In this document: positions 1 through 9,098 of the stretch, in pieces
How the letters are laid out: the number at the start of each line of letters is the position of its first letter
Numbering within the stretch: the first letter of the stretch is position 1
DNA from: Actinobacillus minor NM305
GTDB taxonomy: Bacteria; Pseudomonadota; Gammaproteobacteria; Enterobacterales; Pasteurellaceae
Direction: 5' to 3'
Length of the DNA: 64,000 nt
NCBI RefSeq assembly: GCF_000175195.1
Contig: NZ_ACQL01000106.1
Span: forward strand, 1-64,000
Notes under the pieces: model-generated
Database searches by the model: none
What the model was told of the DNA's origin: nothing
Seen by the model: only the letters and a program-made list of their open reading frames with translations
Translations under genes and position numbers: made by a program

Positions 1-47
1 ATAAAAAGGTTTGTCAGTAATCTGAGATAGGAATAGATTTTATCTCA

Positions 48-542
48 TTATTTTGCTTGGTTTAATTCTTTATGCAAACTTGTCATTTTGATAATAAGCT
101 GGCGAGCAGCCTGTTCATACATATCTTTCATGATCATCTCTTTTTCGGCTGATTTAGCCAATGCAGCACGTGAATCATCAAAGAATGTGCGATGAACAGA
201 TACTTCTAAAGGATAAGCTCCTTTTTTCGGTACATCAACAATTGCTTGGACATTTAACGTAAGGAGTTTTTCCGCTTCACGAGCCTGTTTAAAAACAGAT
301 ACAACTTTGCTATCGCTTGAAGCGCCAACTAAGCGTAATTTTGAAATTCCGTCTTGTTTGGATACAAGTTTGACATCGTTAAGCTGTAATTGATTACGTA
401 AAATACGAGCCATATCACTATGTGGATCTGCGCTTTCAAAAGTGAGCGTGCGGAGTTCTTCGGGCAAAATTTCATTATTTTTGAAGTGCCAACCGCAAGC
501 AGAAAGAGCAAATACTGATAAAAGAACAATTTTTTTTAACAT
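48..542 (-). CDS. lptE: LPS-assembly lipoprotein LptE
   Basis: LptE is the outer-membrane lipoprotein that plugs the LptD barrel and helps deliver lipopolysaccharide to the cell surface. The 164-residue product starts with a short basic and hydrophobic signal peptide ending in a lipobox (L13-S-A-C16), so Cys16 is the expected lipidated residue. The following residues GWHF are typical of the family, and the length is close to that of Proteobacterial LptE. It lies downstream of leuS on the same strand, the order known from E. coli (leuS-lptE-holA). The 47 bases left before the window edge do not show a clear holA start, so whether holA follows is unknown. Identification rests on the lipobox, length and synteny. 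Confidence 0.9.
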   Translation of the reverse strand: MLKKIVLLSVFALSACGWHFKNNEILPEELRTLTFESADPHSDMARILRNQLQLNDVKLVSKQDGISKLRLVGASSDSKVVSVFKQAREAEKLLTLNVQAIVDVPKKGAYPLEVSVHRTFFDDSRAALAKSAEKEMIMKDMYEQAARQLIIKMTSLHKELNQAK

Positions 543-585
543 AGGATTTCTCCATTTTGAGAATGTAGCTTGAATAACAAGCGAT

Positions 586-625
586 CATTTTTGCAAAAAA
601 ATTTGAAAATTTGACCGCTTGGTTT
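586..625 (-). repeat. DNA uptake signal sequence, Apl type
   Basis: Read on the minus strand this is CAAGCGGTC followed by an A/T-rich tail with the typical TTTTTTTGCAAA block. This is the extended Actinobacillus pleuropneumoniae-type uptake signal. It sits in the leuS-lptE gap, with a degenerate opposite-strand partner (ACAAGCGATC) just to its left, giving an inverted pair. Confidence 0.75.
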
Positions 626-660
626 ATTCATCTATTTGGGAATTATCCCATCATTCTGAA

Positions 661-3249
661 CTATGCGTTTTTTACCACAAAATTCAGCATTTTAAACGGC
701 ACGTAGATTTCTTTGATGATCTCTTGCCCTTCTAAGAATTTTGCCACGTTCGCATCTGCACGCCCTGCTGCTTTTACTTCATCTTCTGAAGCTGTTGCTG
801 GAACCATCACTTTACCACGAACTTTGCCGTTTACTTGCACCACAACCAGTTTTTCATCTTCGATCATTGCGGCTTCATCAGCCACAACCCAAGGAGCGAA
901 GTCGATAGTGGTTTCATTGCCTAATGCTTGCCACAATTCAAAACAGATGTGTGGTGTGATTGGGTAAAGCATACGTACCACTGCACTTAGTGCTTCTGCC
1001 ATTACCGCACGATCTTGTTCTGTTTCAAGTGGTGCTTTGGTCAATTTATTCATCAACTCCATTACAGCAGCGATAGCGGTGTTGAAGGTTTGGCGGCGAC
1101 CAATATCATCGCTCACTTTTGCGATGGTTTTATGCACATCACGGCGTAATTCTTTTTGTGCTTTGGTTAATGAAGCCACATCTAATGCAACCGTTGCAGG
1201 CGATTTCGCGTATTCATAGACTAAATTCCACACACGACCTAAGAAGCGTTTTGCACCTTCTACGCCAGATTCTTGCCATTCAAGCGTCATTTCAGCAGGC
1301 GAAGCAAACATCATAAATAAACGCACGGTGTCTGCGCCATATTTCTCTACCATTTCTTGTGGGTCGATACCGTTATTTTTCGATTTCGACATTTTAGTCA
1401 TACCGCTATGAACAAGCTCACGACCTTCCGGATCGGTTGCTTTAATGATGCGACCTTTTTCATCACGTTCTAAAGTAACCTGTGTTGGCGAAACCCAAAT
1501 ACGCTCGTTAGTTGGGCTGGTGTAGTAGAACGCATCGGCAAGCACCATACCTTGACACAACAATTTAGTGGCAGGTTCATCTGAATTTAAAATGCCTGCA
1601 TCACGCAATAATTTGTGGAAGAAACGGAAGTAGAGCAAGTGCATTGTTGCGTGTTCGATACCACCGATATATTGATCCACTGGTAGCCAGTAATTTGCTT
1701 CATCAGAATCTAACATGCCTTCGTGATATTGTGGGCAGGTATAGCGTGCGTAATACCAAGAAGATTCCATAAAGGTATCGAAAGTATCCGTTTCTTTTAA
1801 TGCCGGTTTGCCTTCATAAGTGGTTTTCGCCCAGTTTGGATCGGCTTTAATCGGGCTTTGAACGCCGTTCATTACCACATCTTCAGGTAGAATAACCGGT
1901 AAATCTTTTAATGGTACAGTAACCACTTCGCCATCTTCTAACGTCATCATTGGGATTGGTGCACCCCAATAACGTTGGCGAGAAACGCCCCAGTCACGCA
2001 GACGGAAATTCACTTGGCGTTTGCCTACGCCCATTGCTTCTAATTTATCGGCAATGGCATTAAATGCTGCTTCGAATTCTAAACCATCAAATTCAGCAGA
2101 ATTAACAAGCTTACCGTGTTCGGTAAAAGCGGCTTTGCTGAAATCCCATTCAGAACCATCAATCGGTTGTATAACTTGTTTAATTGGTAAACCATATTTT
2201 TGAGCGAATTCAAAATCACGCTCATCGTGCCCTGGAACCGCCATGACCGCACCGGTACCGTAATGCATCAACACAAAGTTAGCAACCCAAACAGGCACTT
2301 CCTTACCAGTTAATGGATGGATAGCAAACAGTCCTGTTGCCATGCCTTTTTTCTCCATTGTGGCTAATTCTGCTTCTGCTACTTTGGTATTTTTCGCCTC
2401 TTTAATGAATTCTGCTAATGCCGGATTATTTTCTGCCGCTAATTCTGCTAATGGGTGTGCCGCAGCCACTGCGACATAGCTCACGCCAAAGAATGTATCC
2501 GGACGAGTAGTATAAACAGGTAAAGTGGCATTTGAACCTGCAATTTTAAAGGTAATTTCTACCCCTTCAGAACGACCAATCCAGTTGCGTTGCATCGTTT
2601 TTACTTGATCCGGCCATTGCGGTAAGTTGTCTAAGCAATTTAATAACTCTTCTGCATAATCGGTAATTTTAATAAACCATTGTGGAATTTCACGCTGTTC
2701 CACAGGGGTATCACAACGCCAGCAACAACCTTCGTGAACCTGCTCATTGGCTAAAACCGTTTCATCATTCGGACACCAGTTTACTGTTGAGGTTTTTTTG
2801 TACACTAAACCTTTTTTGTAAAGCTCGGTAAAGAACCATTGTTCCCATTTATAGTATTCCGGACGACAAGTTGTTACCTCACGATCCCAATCGTATGAAA
2901 AGCCTAACATTTTGAGCTGACCTTTCATATATTCGATATTTTCATACGTCCATTTTGCCGGTGCCGTATTATTTTTCACTGCGGCACCTTCTGCCGGTAA
3001 ACCGAAAGCGTCCCAACCCATTGGCTGTAACACATTTTTACCGATCATACGTTGATAGCGAGAAACTACATCACCGATGGTGTAGTTACGCACGTGCCCC
3101 ATATGTAGCTTGCCTGATGGATATGGCAACATTGAAAGACAATAGTATTTCTCTTTTGTTACATCTTTAACAGCTTTAAAAACTTTATTTTCTGCCCAGA
3201 ATTGTTGAACTTTGGGTTCAATTTCACTTGGGTTATATTGTTGTTGCAT
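661..3249 (-). CDS. leuS: Leucyl-tRNA synthetase
   Basis: LeuS is a class I aminoacyl-tRNA synthetase that charges tRNA-Leu in the cytoplasm. The 862-residue protein has the HIGH-type motif as HMGH within [14 protein letters not shown] near residue 45. A long CP1 editing insertion follows (TTRPDTFFG near residue 248, [15 protein letters not shown] near 330). The KMSKS loop is present ([14 protein letters not shown] near residue 620), followed by the anticodon-binding domain and the small C-terminal domain. Length and motif order match bacterial LeuS (about 860 residues). It is the first gene of a minus-strand unit with lptE, 118 bases downstream. Confidence 0.98.
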   Translation of the reverse strand: MQQQYNPSEIEPKVQQFWAENKVFKAVKDVTKEKYYCLSMLPYPSGKLHMGHVRNYTIGDVVSRYQRMIGKNVLQPMGWDAFGLPAEGAAVKNNTAPAKWTYENIEYMKGQLKMLGFSYDWDREVTTCRPEYYKWEQWFFTELYKKGLVYKKTSTVNWCPNDETVLANEQVHEGCCWRCDTPVEQREIPQWFIKITDYAEELLNCLDNLPQWPDQVKTMQRNWIGRSEGVEITFKIAGSNATLPVYTTRPDTFFGVSYVAVAAAHPLAELAAENNPALAEFIKEAKNTKVAEAELATMEKKGMATGLFAIHPLTGKEVPVWVANFVLMHYGTGAVMAVPGHDERDFEFAQKYGLPIKQVIQPIDGSEWDFSKAAFTEHGKLVNSAEFDGLEFEAAFNAIADKLEAMGVGKRQVNFRLRDWGVSRQRYWGAPIPMMTLEDGEVVTVPLKDLPVILPEDVVMNGVQSPIKADPNWAKTTYEGKPALKETDTFDTFMESSWYYARYTCPQYHEGMLDSDEANYWLPVDQYIGGIEHATMHLLYFRFFHKLLRDAGILNSDEPATKLLCQGMVLADAFYYTSPTNERIWVSPTQVTLERDEKGRIIKATDPEGRELVHSGMTKMSKSKNNGIDPQEMVEKYGADTVRLFMMFASPAEMTLEWQESGVEGAKRFLGRVWNLVYEYAKSPATVALDVASLTKAQKELRRDVHKTIAKVSDDIGRRQTFNTAIAAVMELMNKLTKAPLETEQDRAVMAEALSAVVRMLYPITPHICFELWQALGNETTIDFAPWVVADEAAMIEDEKLVVVQVNGKVRGKVMVPATASEDEVKAAGRADANVAKFLEGQEIIKEIYVPFKMLNFVVKNA

Positions 3250-3386
3250 AAATATGAACCTTTAATTTAATGATGAAAAAATTATAGGGATTTTACCGCA
3301 AAATCGCTTTGTTTTGAATGGTAAGCGGTTATTTTTAGAGAGTATTTTGCAAATTATAATAGATTGGTTATGGGTAAATAAAACAA

Positions 3387-3431
3387 TGGCACGCCCTAAA
3401 GGATTCGAACCTTTGCTTTATGCCTTAGAAG
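3387..3431 (-). other. 3' fragment of a tRNA-Arg(UCU), probable attachment-site scar
   Basis: Read on the minus strand, these 45 bases reproduce the 3' part of a tRNA: anticodon loop CTTCTAA (anticodon TCT), one strand of the anticodon stem (GGCAT), a 5-base variable region (AAAGC), a perfectly paired T-arm (AAAGG-TTCGAAT-CCTTT), the 3' acceptor strand AGGGCGT, discriminator G and CCA. The spacing matches enterobacterial tRNA-Arg(UCU). The 5' half is missing: the bases upstream of the loop (AACCT) do not pair with GGCAT, and no D-arm is visible. Homology that begins in the anticodon loop and runs to CCA is the usual core of integrase attachment sites in tRNA genes. The plus-strand reading gives the ARPKGFEP peptide typical of antisense tRNA translation, so the 67-codon reading frame over it is not called as a gene. 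Confidence 0.7.
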
Positions 3432-3523
3432 AGGTTTATACTGTTGGTGGCTTAATTGAAAAATATTGTAACTGCTATCCTCCTATTTTGTATCAAGCCA
3501 CCGCTCGAGTTAAATAGGCATTA

Positions 3524-3550
3524 AAAAACCGCCAAGAGGGCGGTTTTTCT
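3524..3550 (-). terminator. Intrinsic terminator
   Basis: Perfect 10-bp stem (AAAAACCGCC / GGCGGTTTTT) with a 5-base loop. On the minus strand it begins just after the stop codon at 3549-3551 and ends in a T run, so it most likely ended the truncated minus-strand gene to its right. It could also act on the plus strand. Confidence 0.8.
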
Positions 3551-3645
3551 ATTGCGGATCGATTAAATCAACAAGCTTCATAATCACTTCATCAATTAAG
3601 TAATCTTCCGCTTTTGTGGCAAATTTTGCTTGCAAATTTGATCCA
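3549..3645 (-). pseudogene. C-terminal remnant of an unidentified gene
   Basis: On the minus strand an open frame of about 30 codons ends in TAG directly before an intrinsic terminator. Its last residues read KAEDYLIDEVIMKLVDLIDPQ-stop in part, a plausible helical C terminus. Upstream the frame is lost where the colicin-D-like toxin sequence of the opposite strand begins, suggesting a deletion or insertion junction near 3640. I do not recognise the family. The pairing of an open C terminus with a correctly placed terminator is the only reason to call it a gene remnant. Confidence 0.4.
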
Positions 3646-4001
3646 AATTATATTTATCCAGAAGTTGATACATTTGTATTAAAAGGGATAAAATTTACAA
3701 GAAAGCAGTTAGATAGAAAATTTAAACATATTGAAGATTTTGGCTTTGATAATACTAAAAAAATCCTAAAATGTTGAAACAGTACCAAGAAATAATTATT
3801 GAGCATTTAAATAATGTTGAAACAATTGAACTTGGGCGATATAGATTAGAGGGTTCACGAGTTTTTTACAATAAAATCACTGGAATGGCGGCAGTAATAG
3901 ATAAAGATGGAAATTTTGTTACTGCGTTTATTCCTAAGGATAAGCCTGATATGAAGCGGTTTCAGTTATCTAATTATTTGAAAAGTGGATATTTACGATG
4001 A
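3640..4001 (+). pseudogene. Frameshifted colicin-D-like toxin domain (orphan CdiA-CT type)
   Basis: Two overlapping frames together encode a domain resembling the C-terminal nuclease of colicin D and related contact-dependent toxins. The first frame (3640-3777) carries KQLDRKFKHIEDFG, whose K-x-x-H corresponds to the catalytic lysine/histidine region of colicin D (His codon 3727-3729). The second (from 3771) continues with EHLNN, GRYR, VFYN, TG and VIDKDGNFV motifs and ends LKSGYLR. The frames would join if the seven-A run at 3757-3763 had eight As, giving TKKNPKMLKQYQ. No export signal, start codon with ribosome site, or carrier protein precedes it, so this is a displaced toxin tip. The stop overlaps the next start by ATGA. 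Family assignment is from memory of the motif pattern. If expressed alone, the downstream frame lacks the catalytic histidine. Confidence 0.65.
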
Positions 4002-4384
4002 CAAAAGAAGAGTTTGCTAAACAAGAATGGGATAAAGCAGTTAATGCGGTTTCTTATTTGAAGTCATCTCATTCAAAATTAGATTTTAAGCAACATTGCA
4101 TTGATCTTCTAGATGGGAAGAACAGAGTAGATTATTTTCTTCTATTGATAACTTGGATTTGGAATAATAACCTTGTTGAATTAAATGGGCTTAGCGGTTT
4201 AACTCATTGGGCTATTTGGACGTGTTGTGAAGATTATCCATTATCAGATGATGAATATCCTATTTATCCTGCAAATTTTCGCGAATTTAAAGAGGCTGTA
4301 CAACTTGCTTTAGATGATAATTATTATGCTATTTGGGAAAGATTAGGTCTAAGCGAGCAGGAAATTAAAGAACTTTCTCAATAA
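3998..4384 (+). CDS. Probable immunity protein for the colicin-D-like toxin
   Basis: This 128-residue acidic, cytoplasmic-type protein has no signal peptide or membrane segment. Its start overlaps the toxin stop by four bases (ATGA), the usual coupling of toxin and immunity genes in contact-dependent inhibition and polymorphic-toxin loci. It is rich in aromatic residues (Trp/Tyr) and acidic patches such as EDYPLSDDEYPIYP, as expected of a protein that masks a basic RNase. It does not look like the 87-residue colicin D immunity protein, and I do not recognise a named family. A strong terminator follows 8 bases after the stop. The gene is intact, so it may be kept as an orphan immunity gene that protects against neighbours carrying the same toxin. 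Function is inferred from position. Confidence 0.6.
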   Translation: MTKEEFAKQEWDKAVNAVSYLKSSHSKLDFKQHCIDLLDGKNRVDYFLLLITWIWNNNLVELNGLSGLTHWAIWTCCEDYPLSDDEYPIYPANFREFKEAVQLALDDNYYAIWERLGLSEQEIKELSQ

Positions 4385-4391
4385 ACAATTT

Positions 4392-4418
4392 AACCTAGCC
4401 TAAGTGCTAGGTTTTTTT
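4392..4418 (+). terminator. Intrinsic terminator
   Basis: AACCTAGC, six-base loop, GCTAGGTT, then a run of seven Ts, directly after the immunity gene. The same CCTAGC/GCTAGG stem sequence recurs in the first hairpin at 39473. Confidence 0.85.
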
Positions 4419-4572
4419 ATCGTAAAAACAATTTGGGCGATACTTGCGTTGTTACCGCTTTTTGTCCGATAACCTTATGAAGCAAAAACTGACCGCACAT
4501 AAAAGTGCGCTCAGCAGTCTGAAGGGAAGTTTTTACTTCCCTTTATTTATAATTCTCCAATTATACTATAAT

Positions 4573-5352
4573 TTAACCACAACAATGACTGATATCTTTT
4601 ATCGGGATTTGATTTTTTGCTCCTCCAGCCATTTCAATCAATTCATCCATTTTATTGATCGTGATGTATTTTCCTTGAACTGTAATCATTCCACTTTTTT
4701 GGAAGCGGCCGAGAAGGCGGCTAATTGTTTCAATAGTTAAACCAAGATAATTCCCAATATCGCCTCTTGTCATTGTTAAACGGAATTCTCGAGCAGAAAA
4801 TCCTCGAGCAGCAAAGCGTTGTGATAGGTTATATAGGAATGCCGCTAATTTTTCTTCTGCACTCATTTTGGAAAGTAATAAAATCATTTCTTGATCGCTT
4901 TTGATCTCATTACTCATTAAACGCATAATTTGATGGCGGATTTTTGGCATTTTACCTGCAAGATCATCTAAAATATCAAACGGGATTTCGCAAATCATAG
5001 CCGTTTCTAGCGCTTGAGCGAAGCCTACATGTTTCATATTCATAATGGCATCAAAACCAATTAGGTCACCCGGTAAATGGAAAGCCGTAATTTGTTCTTC
5101 ACCATTTTCACTGAGGGTGTAACTTTTTAGGGTTCCAGAACGAATAGCATAAATAGAACGGAGTTCATCTCCGGATTGGAAAATAATTTGTGATTTTTGA
5201 ACAGGCTTTTTACGTTCGATAATATTATCAAGCTGCGTGAGTTCATGTTCGCTTAAAGTAAACGGCAAACAAAGTTGGCTAATACTACAGTTTTGGCAGT
5301 GAATCGTGCAAGCTGTTCTTCCTGAAATTTTTGAATCAGACACAATTTTCAT
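4573..5352 (-). CDS. fnr: FNR-family oxygen-sensing transcription regulator (HlyX type)
   Basis: FNR holds an oxygen-labile [4Fe-4S] cluster and switches genes between aerobic and anaerobic growth. The protein has the cluster ligands as Cys19, Cys22 and Cys28 (C-x2-C-x5-C in [11 protein letters not shown]) and Cys121 (MICEIPFD), a cyclic-nucleotide-binding-like fold in the middle, and a C-terminal helix-turn-helix ([22 protein letters not shown]). The sequence strongly resembles HlyX of Actinobacillus. I place the start at the second ATG (5352), because the GGA of the likely ribosome site is too close to the ATG at 5358. The protein is then 259 residues, slightly longer than E. coli FNR (250), with an extra C-terminal tail ending SHCCG. 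It is divergent from uspA. Confidence 0.95.
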   Translation of the reverse strand: MKIVSDSKISGRTACTIHCQNCSISQLCLPFTLSEHELTQLDNIIERKKPVQKSQIIFQSGDELRSIYAIRSGTLKSYTLSENGEEQITAFHLPGDLIGFDAIMNMKHVGFAQALETAMICEIPFDILDDLAGKMPKIRHQIMRLMSNEIKSDQEMILLLSKMSAEEKLAAFLYNLSQRFAARGFSAREFRLTMTRGDIGNYLGLTIETISRLLGRFQKSGMITVQGKYITINKMDELIEMAGGAKNQIPIKDISHCCG

Positions 5353-5380
5353 ACTCATTCCGTGTTAATTTGACTAAAAT

Positions 5381-5394
5381 TTGATTTAGAGCAA
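5381..5394 (-). promoter_or_regulatory. Candidate FNR box upstream of fnr
   Basis: TTGATTTAGAGCAA matches the FNR consensus TTGAT-N4-ATCAA with one mismatch. It lies about 30 bases upstream of the fnr start codon, where binding would block transcription. This fits the negative autoregulation known for E. coli fnr. Identified by eye only. Confidence 0.45.
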
Positions 5395-5484
5395 ATCTTA
5401 CCATTTATTTTCAAGGGAAGAAAGTATAGTTTTATAACAAGCTCTTTTAATTGAAATATGCCATTAGAATTTTAACAAAATTTC

Positions 5485-5510
5485 AAAAATGAGAAGTAGC
5501 TCTCATTTTT
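5485..5510 (+). promoter_or_regulatory. Perfect inverted repeat upstream of uspA
   Basis: Ten-base arms (AAAAATGAGA / TCTCATTTTT) around a six-base spacer, 64 bases before the uspA start. It could be an operator or a hairpin in the leader; no known consensus was recognised. Confidence 0.5.
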
Positions 5511-5573
5511 CTTCAAAAGAGTTTGATATCATATAACCAATAAAAAAGATACAGACACAACAAGGAGTCTATT

Positions 5574-5999
5574 ATGTACAAACATATTTTAGTTGCAGTT
5601 GATCTTTCAGAAGAAAGCCTTGTTTTATTACGTAAAGGTGCTGGAATTGCAGAAAAATGTGGAGCTAAATTATCTATTATTCATGTAGATGTAAATTTTT
5701 CGGATCTTTATACCGGATTAATTGATATTAATATGTCTGCTGTACAAGATAGTGTTTCAGTAGAAACTAATAAGGCATTAGATGAATTAGCATCAAAAAT
5801 AGATTATCCAGTTGCAGAACGCTTAAACGGTACAGGTGATTTTTCTCAAGTTTTAGAAGAAGCAGTTGAGAAACATAATGTTGATTTACTTGTGACGGGG
5901 CATCATCAAGACTTTTGGAGTAAATTTATGTCTTCAACTCGTCAAGTGATGAACAGTGTAGCAGTTGATATGCTTGTTGTTCCGCTCGAAAGTGAATAG
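5574..5999 (+). CDS. uspA: Universal stress protein UspA
   Basis: Small cytoplasmic stress protein of 141 residues, a single Usp domain. Conserved stretches include the start YKHILVAVDLSEES, IIHVDVNFSDLYTGLIDIN, and VTGHHQDFWSKFMSSTRQVMNSV followed by DMLVVPLE. These align closely with E. coli UspA (144 residues) rather than with the ATP-binding UspF/G type, which has G-x2-G-x9-G-S. A ribosome site AAGGAG precedes the ATG. It is a single-gene unit with its own terminator and is divergent from fnr. Confidence 0.95.
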   Translation: MYKHILVAVDLSEESLVLLRKGAGIAEKCGAKLSIIHVDVNFSDLYTGLIDINMSAVQDSVSVETNKALDELASKIDYPVAERLNGTGDFSQVLEEAVEKHNVDLLVTGHHQDFWSKFMSSTRQVMNSVAVDMLVVPLESE

Positions 6000-6019
6000 T
6001 TAATCATCTAAATAATAAC

Positions 6020-6057
6020 AACCGCTTGAAGTGTGATGCTTCAAGCGGTTATTTTTT
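6020..6057 (+). terminator. Terminator built from paired uptake-signal cores
   Basis: Twelve-base perfect stem (AACCGCTTGAAG / CTTCAAGCGGTT) with a seven-base loop and a following T run. The arms contain the uptake-signal core CAAGCGGT in opposite orientations. Confidence 0.85.
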
Positions 6058-6175
6058 GAAAAATTAGTATTTTTTTACTATTCAATTTAGCAAAATAGTG
6101 ATAAAAAGTGTAGAATAGATTAGTTATAGATATGTAATGAATTTATTTTAATTTTAAATCAAGAGCCTTATTAGG

Positions 6176-8800
6176 ATGAAAACGACATCAGAAATCAGAC
6201 AATCCTTTTTAGATTTTTTCCAAAGCAAGGGACATACAGTTGTAGATAGTAGTTCGCTTGTGCCGGAAAATGATCCGACATTATTATTTACTAATGCGGG
6301 AATGAACCAATTTAAAGACGTTTTTCTTGGCTTAGAAAAGCGTCCTTATACACGAGCAACAACGGCACAACGTTGTGTTCGTGCCGGTGGTAAACATAAT
6401 GACTTAGAAAACGTAGGTTATACCGCTCGCCATCATACTTTCTTTGAAATGATGGGGAATTTTAGCTTTGGTGATTATTTCAAACAGGATGCTATTCAAT
6501 TCGGTTGGGAATATTTAACGTCTCCACAATGGTTAGGTTTACCTAAAGAAAAATTATATGTCACAGTATATGAAACGGATGATGAAGCCTATGATATTTG
6601 GCATAAAATCGTAGGAGTACCTGCTGACCACATTATTCGTATTGGCGATAATAAAGGCGCTCCATATGCTTCAGATAATTTCTGGGCTATGGGGGATACT
6701 GGTCCTTGCGGTCCTTGTACCGAAATCTTCTATGACCATGGCGATAAATATTGGGGTGGTTTACCGGGTACGCCTGAGGAAGATGGGGATCGTTTCATTG
6801 AAGTTTGGAACATTGTATTTATGCAATTTAACCGTCAAGCAGATGGCACAATGGAAAAATTACCAAAACCATCGGTGGATACGGGAATGGGTTTAGAGCG
6901 CATGACGGCAGTTATGCAGCACGTAAACTCAAACTATGAAATTGATATTTTCCAAACATTAATTAAAACGGTTGCAGAGTTATTAAACGTTAAAGATTTA
7001 GATAACAAGTCATTACGAGTTATTGCAGATCATATTCGTTCTTGCTCATATTTAATTGCTGATGGTGTTGTGCCTTCAAATGAAGGTCGAGGTTATGTAT
7101 TACGCCGAATTATTCGCCGAGCCGTTCGTCATGGAAACATTTTGGGTGCTAAAGAAGCCTTTTTCTATAAATTAGTGCCTACTTTAGCCCAAGTAATGGG
7201 ACACGCCGGTGAAATTGTTGCTCAAAAACAAGCGCATATTCAAAAAACGTTAAAAGCAGAAGAAGAGCAATTTGCTCGTACACTTGAACGTGGGTTGGCG
7301 TTATTAGAAGACGCTTTAACAAAAGTGGAGAATAAAACCCTTTCGGGCGATGTAGCATTTAAGTTATACGATACTTACGGCTTCCCATTAGATTTAACGG
7401 CAGATGTTTGCCGTGAGCGTAATATTGCCATTGATGAAGCTGGCTTTGAAGCAGAAATGCAAGCTCAACGTGAAAGAGCAAAAGCAAGCAGTAACTTTGG
7501 TGTTGATTATAATAATGTCATTAAAGTGGACGGTAAGACCAATTTTATTGGTTATGACAATTTAACTGCTGAAGCAACCGTTGTGGGATTATTCAGCAAT
7601 GGTAATGCTGTTGATGTGATTAAATCCGGCGAAAATGCCATCATTATTTTAGATCAAACCCCGTTCTATGCAGAAATGGGTGGTCAAGTTGGTGATAGCG
7701 GTCGAATTTCAACAGAATTTTGCCAATTTAATGTTGCAGATACACAAAAATATGGTCAAGTCTTTGGTCATATTGGGCAACTTGAAGCCGGCGAATTAAA
7801 AGTTGGCGATAAAGTAACGGCTGAAGTTGCAGCAGAACGCCGTCATAGTATTCAGCTAAATCACTCAGCAACACACTTACTACATTCAGCATTACGTAAA
7901 GTTTTAGGCTCACATGTAATGCAAAAAGGTTCATTAGTGAATGAAAAGGGCTTACGTTTTGACTTCTCTCAACCGGAAGCAATCACTAAAGAGCAACTTG
8001 AAGAAATCGAACGTATTGTTAATGCAAAAATTCGTGAGAACATCCAAGTTGTGATCGAAGAAATGGGCATTGAAGAAGCTAAAGCGAAAGGTGCCATGGC
8101 GTTATTTGGTGAGAAATATGGCGATATTGTGCGTGTTGTTGATATGTCTGTTTTCTCAATTGAACTATGTGGTGGTACACATGTAAAACGTACAGGAGAT
8201 ATTGGCTTATTCAAGCTTACTTCTGAAGGTGCGGTTGCTGCAGGTGTTCGCCGTGTTGAGGCTATCACAGGCGAAGCCGCATTAGCTTGGTTGCATAATT
8301 TGCAACAAATGACGCAACATTCTGCCGAATTATTAAAAGCAGATAGTACAAATCTTGTCGAAAAGATCCAACAACTTCAAGACAAAGCAAAACGTCTTGA
8401 AAAAGAGTTGCAACAATTAAAAGAGAAGCAAGCTTCTCAAGCTGGGGCTGATTTAGCAAAACAAGCTAAACAAATTAACGGTGTAAATGTTGTTGTAACA
8501 CAATTAGAAAATGCTGAACCTAAAGTACTAAGAACAATGGTTGATGACTTGAAAAACCAACTTGGAAGCGCCATTGTAGTATTAGGAACAGTAGTAGATG
8601 AAAAAGTGAATTTAATTGTTGGCGTGAGTTCTGATTTAACCACACAGATTAAAGCAGGAGAACTTGTTGGCGAAATGGCTAAATGTGTTGGAGGTAAAGG
8701 CGGTGGTCGTCCCGACATGGCTATGGCTGGTGGTTCAGAACCACAAAATTTAGCAAAAGCACTTAACTTTGCACAAGAATGGATTCAAGCAAAATTATAA
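6176..8800 (+). CDS. alaS: Alanyl-tRNA synthetase
   Basis: AlaS charges tRNA-Ala and edits mischarged Ser/Gly. The 874-residue protein has the class II catalytic core ([27 protein letters not shown], and [12 protein letters not shown] near residue 240). The editing domain carries the zinc motif as [11 protein letters not shown] near residue 563 and CGGTHV near 666. A coiled stretch ([24 protein letters not shown]) and the glycine-rich C-terminal C-Ala domain ([15 protein letters not shown]) follow. Length is the usual 875 or so. csrA follows closely, the same order as in many gammaproteobacteria. Confidence 0.98.
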   Translation: MKTTSEIRQSFLDFFQSKGHTVVDSSSLVPENDPTLLFTNAGMNQFKDVFLGLEKRPYTRATTAQRCVRAGGKHNDLENVGYTARHHTFFEMMGNFSFGDYFKQDAIQFGWEYLTSPQWLGLPKEKLYVTVYETDDEAYDIWHKIVGVPADHIIRIGDNKGAPYASDNFWAMGDTGPCGPCTEIFYDHGDKYWGGLPGTPEEDGDRFIEVWNIVFMQFNRQADGTMEKLPKPSVDTGMGLERMTAVMQHVNSNYEIDIFQTLIKTVAELLNVKDLDNKSLRVIADHIRSCSYLIADGVVPSNEGRGYVLRRIIRRAVRHGNILGAKEAFFYKLVPTLAQVMGHAGEIVAQKQAHIQKTLKAEEEQFARTLERGLALLEDALTKVENKTLSGDVAFKLYDTYGFPLDLTADVCRERNIAIDEAGFEAEMQAQRERAKASSNFGVDYNNVIKVDGKTNFIGYDNLTAEATVVGLFSNGNAVDVIKSGENAIIILDQTPFYAEMGGQVGDSGRISTEFCQFNVADTQKYGQVFGHIGQLEAGELKVGDKVTAEVAAERRHSIQLNHSATHLLHSALRKVLGSHVMQKGSLVNEKGLRFDFSQPEAITKEQLEEIERIVNAKIRENIQVVIEEMGIEEAKAKGAMALFGEKYGDIVRVVDMSVFSIELCGGTHVKRTGDIGLFKLTSEGAVAAGVRRVEAITGEAALAWLHNLQQMTQHSAELLKADSTNLVEKIQQLQDKAKRLEKELQQLKEKQASQAGADLAKQAKQINGVNVVVTQLENAEPKVLRTMVDDLKNQLGSAIVVLGTVVDEKVNLIVGVSSDLTTQIKAGELVGEMAKCVGGKGGGRPDMAMAGGSEPQNLAKALNFAQEWIQAKL

Positions 8801-8879
8801 TCTTATATAACAAAGGCAAGGTAGAATGAATCCGCCTTGCCAGCCCAAATATCTAAGGGCTTTTATCTTGGAGGTAAAG

Positions 8880-9068
8880 ATGCTTATTTTAACTCGGAAG
8901 ACAGGAGAAAGTTTATTCGTAGGAGACGATGTTGAAATTACCGTACTAAGTGTACGCGGTAATCAAGTAAAATTAGGGGTGAATGCACCTAAGGAAATTT
9001 CAGTACACAGACAAGAAATTTATCAACGAATTAAAAAAGCTGAGGAAAATACACCTGAACAGGAATGA
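8880..9068 (+). CDS. csrA: Carbon storage regulator CsrA
   Basis: CsrA is a small homodimeric RNA-binding protein that binds GGA motifs near ribosome sites and controls translation and mRNA decay. The 62-residue product begins [23 protein letters not shown] and carries the conserved [16 protein letters not shown]-type core (here [10 protein letters not shown]). I chose the ATG at 8880, because it is preceded by a strong TTGGAGG site and gives the standard length. A frame starting at 8826 would add 18 residues foreign to the family. The GGA in its own ribosome site is a plausible autoregulatory target. It lies 79 bases downstream of alaS. Confidence 0.97.
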   Translation: MLILTRKTGESLFVGDDVEITVLSVRGNQVKLGVNAPKEISVHRQEIYQRIKKAEENTPEQE

Positions 9069-9098
9069 TGATGTCCATCAATAAAAAGGAAATATTCT

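Noticed and set aside
46-48. ATG overlapping the lptE stop as a possible holA start
   Set aside because: The frame reads ATG-AGA-TAA and stops at once.
3314-3517. A 67-codon plus-strand frame with the peptide ARPKGFEP
   Set aside because: The peptide comes from reading a tRNA fragment in antisense; there is no ribosome site or family support.
4489-4513. Possible inverted pair of H. influenzae-type uptake signals (ACCGCAC / GTGCG)
   Set aside because: Both cores have mismatches (no AAGTGCGGT), so it is not counted as an uptake signal.
4522-4543. Hairpin AAGGGAAGT / ACTTCCCTT downstream of fnr
   Set aside because: The stem is real, but on the fnr strand no T run follows, so a terminator call is not supported.
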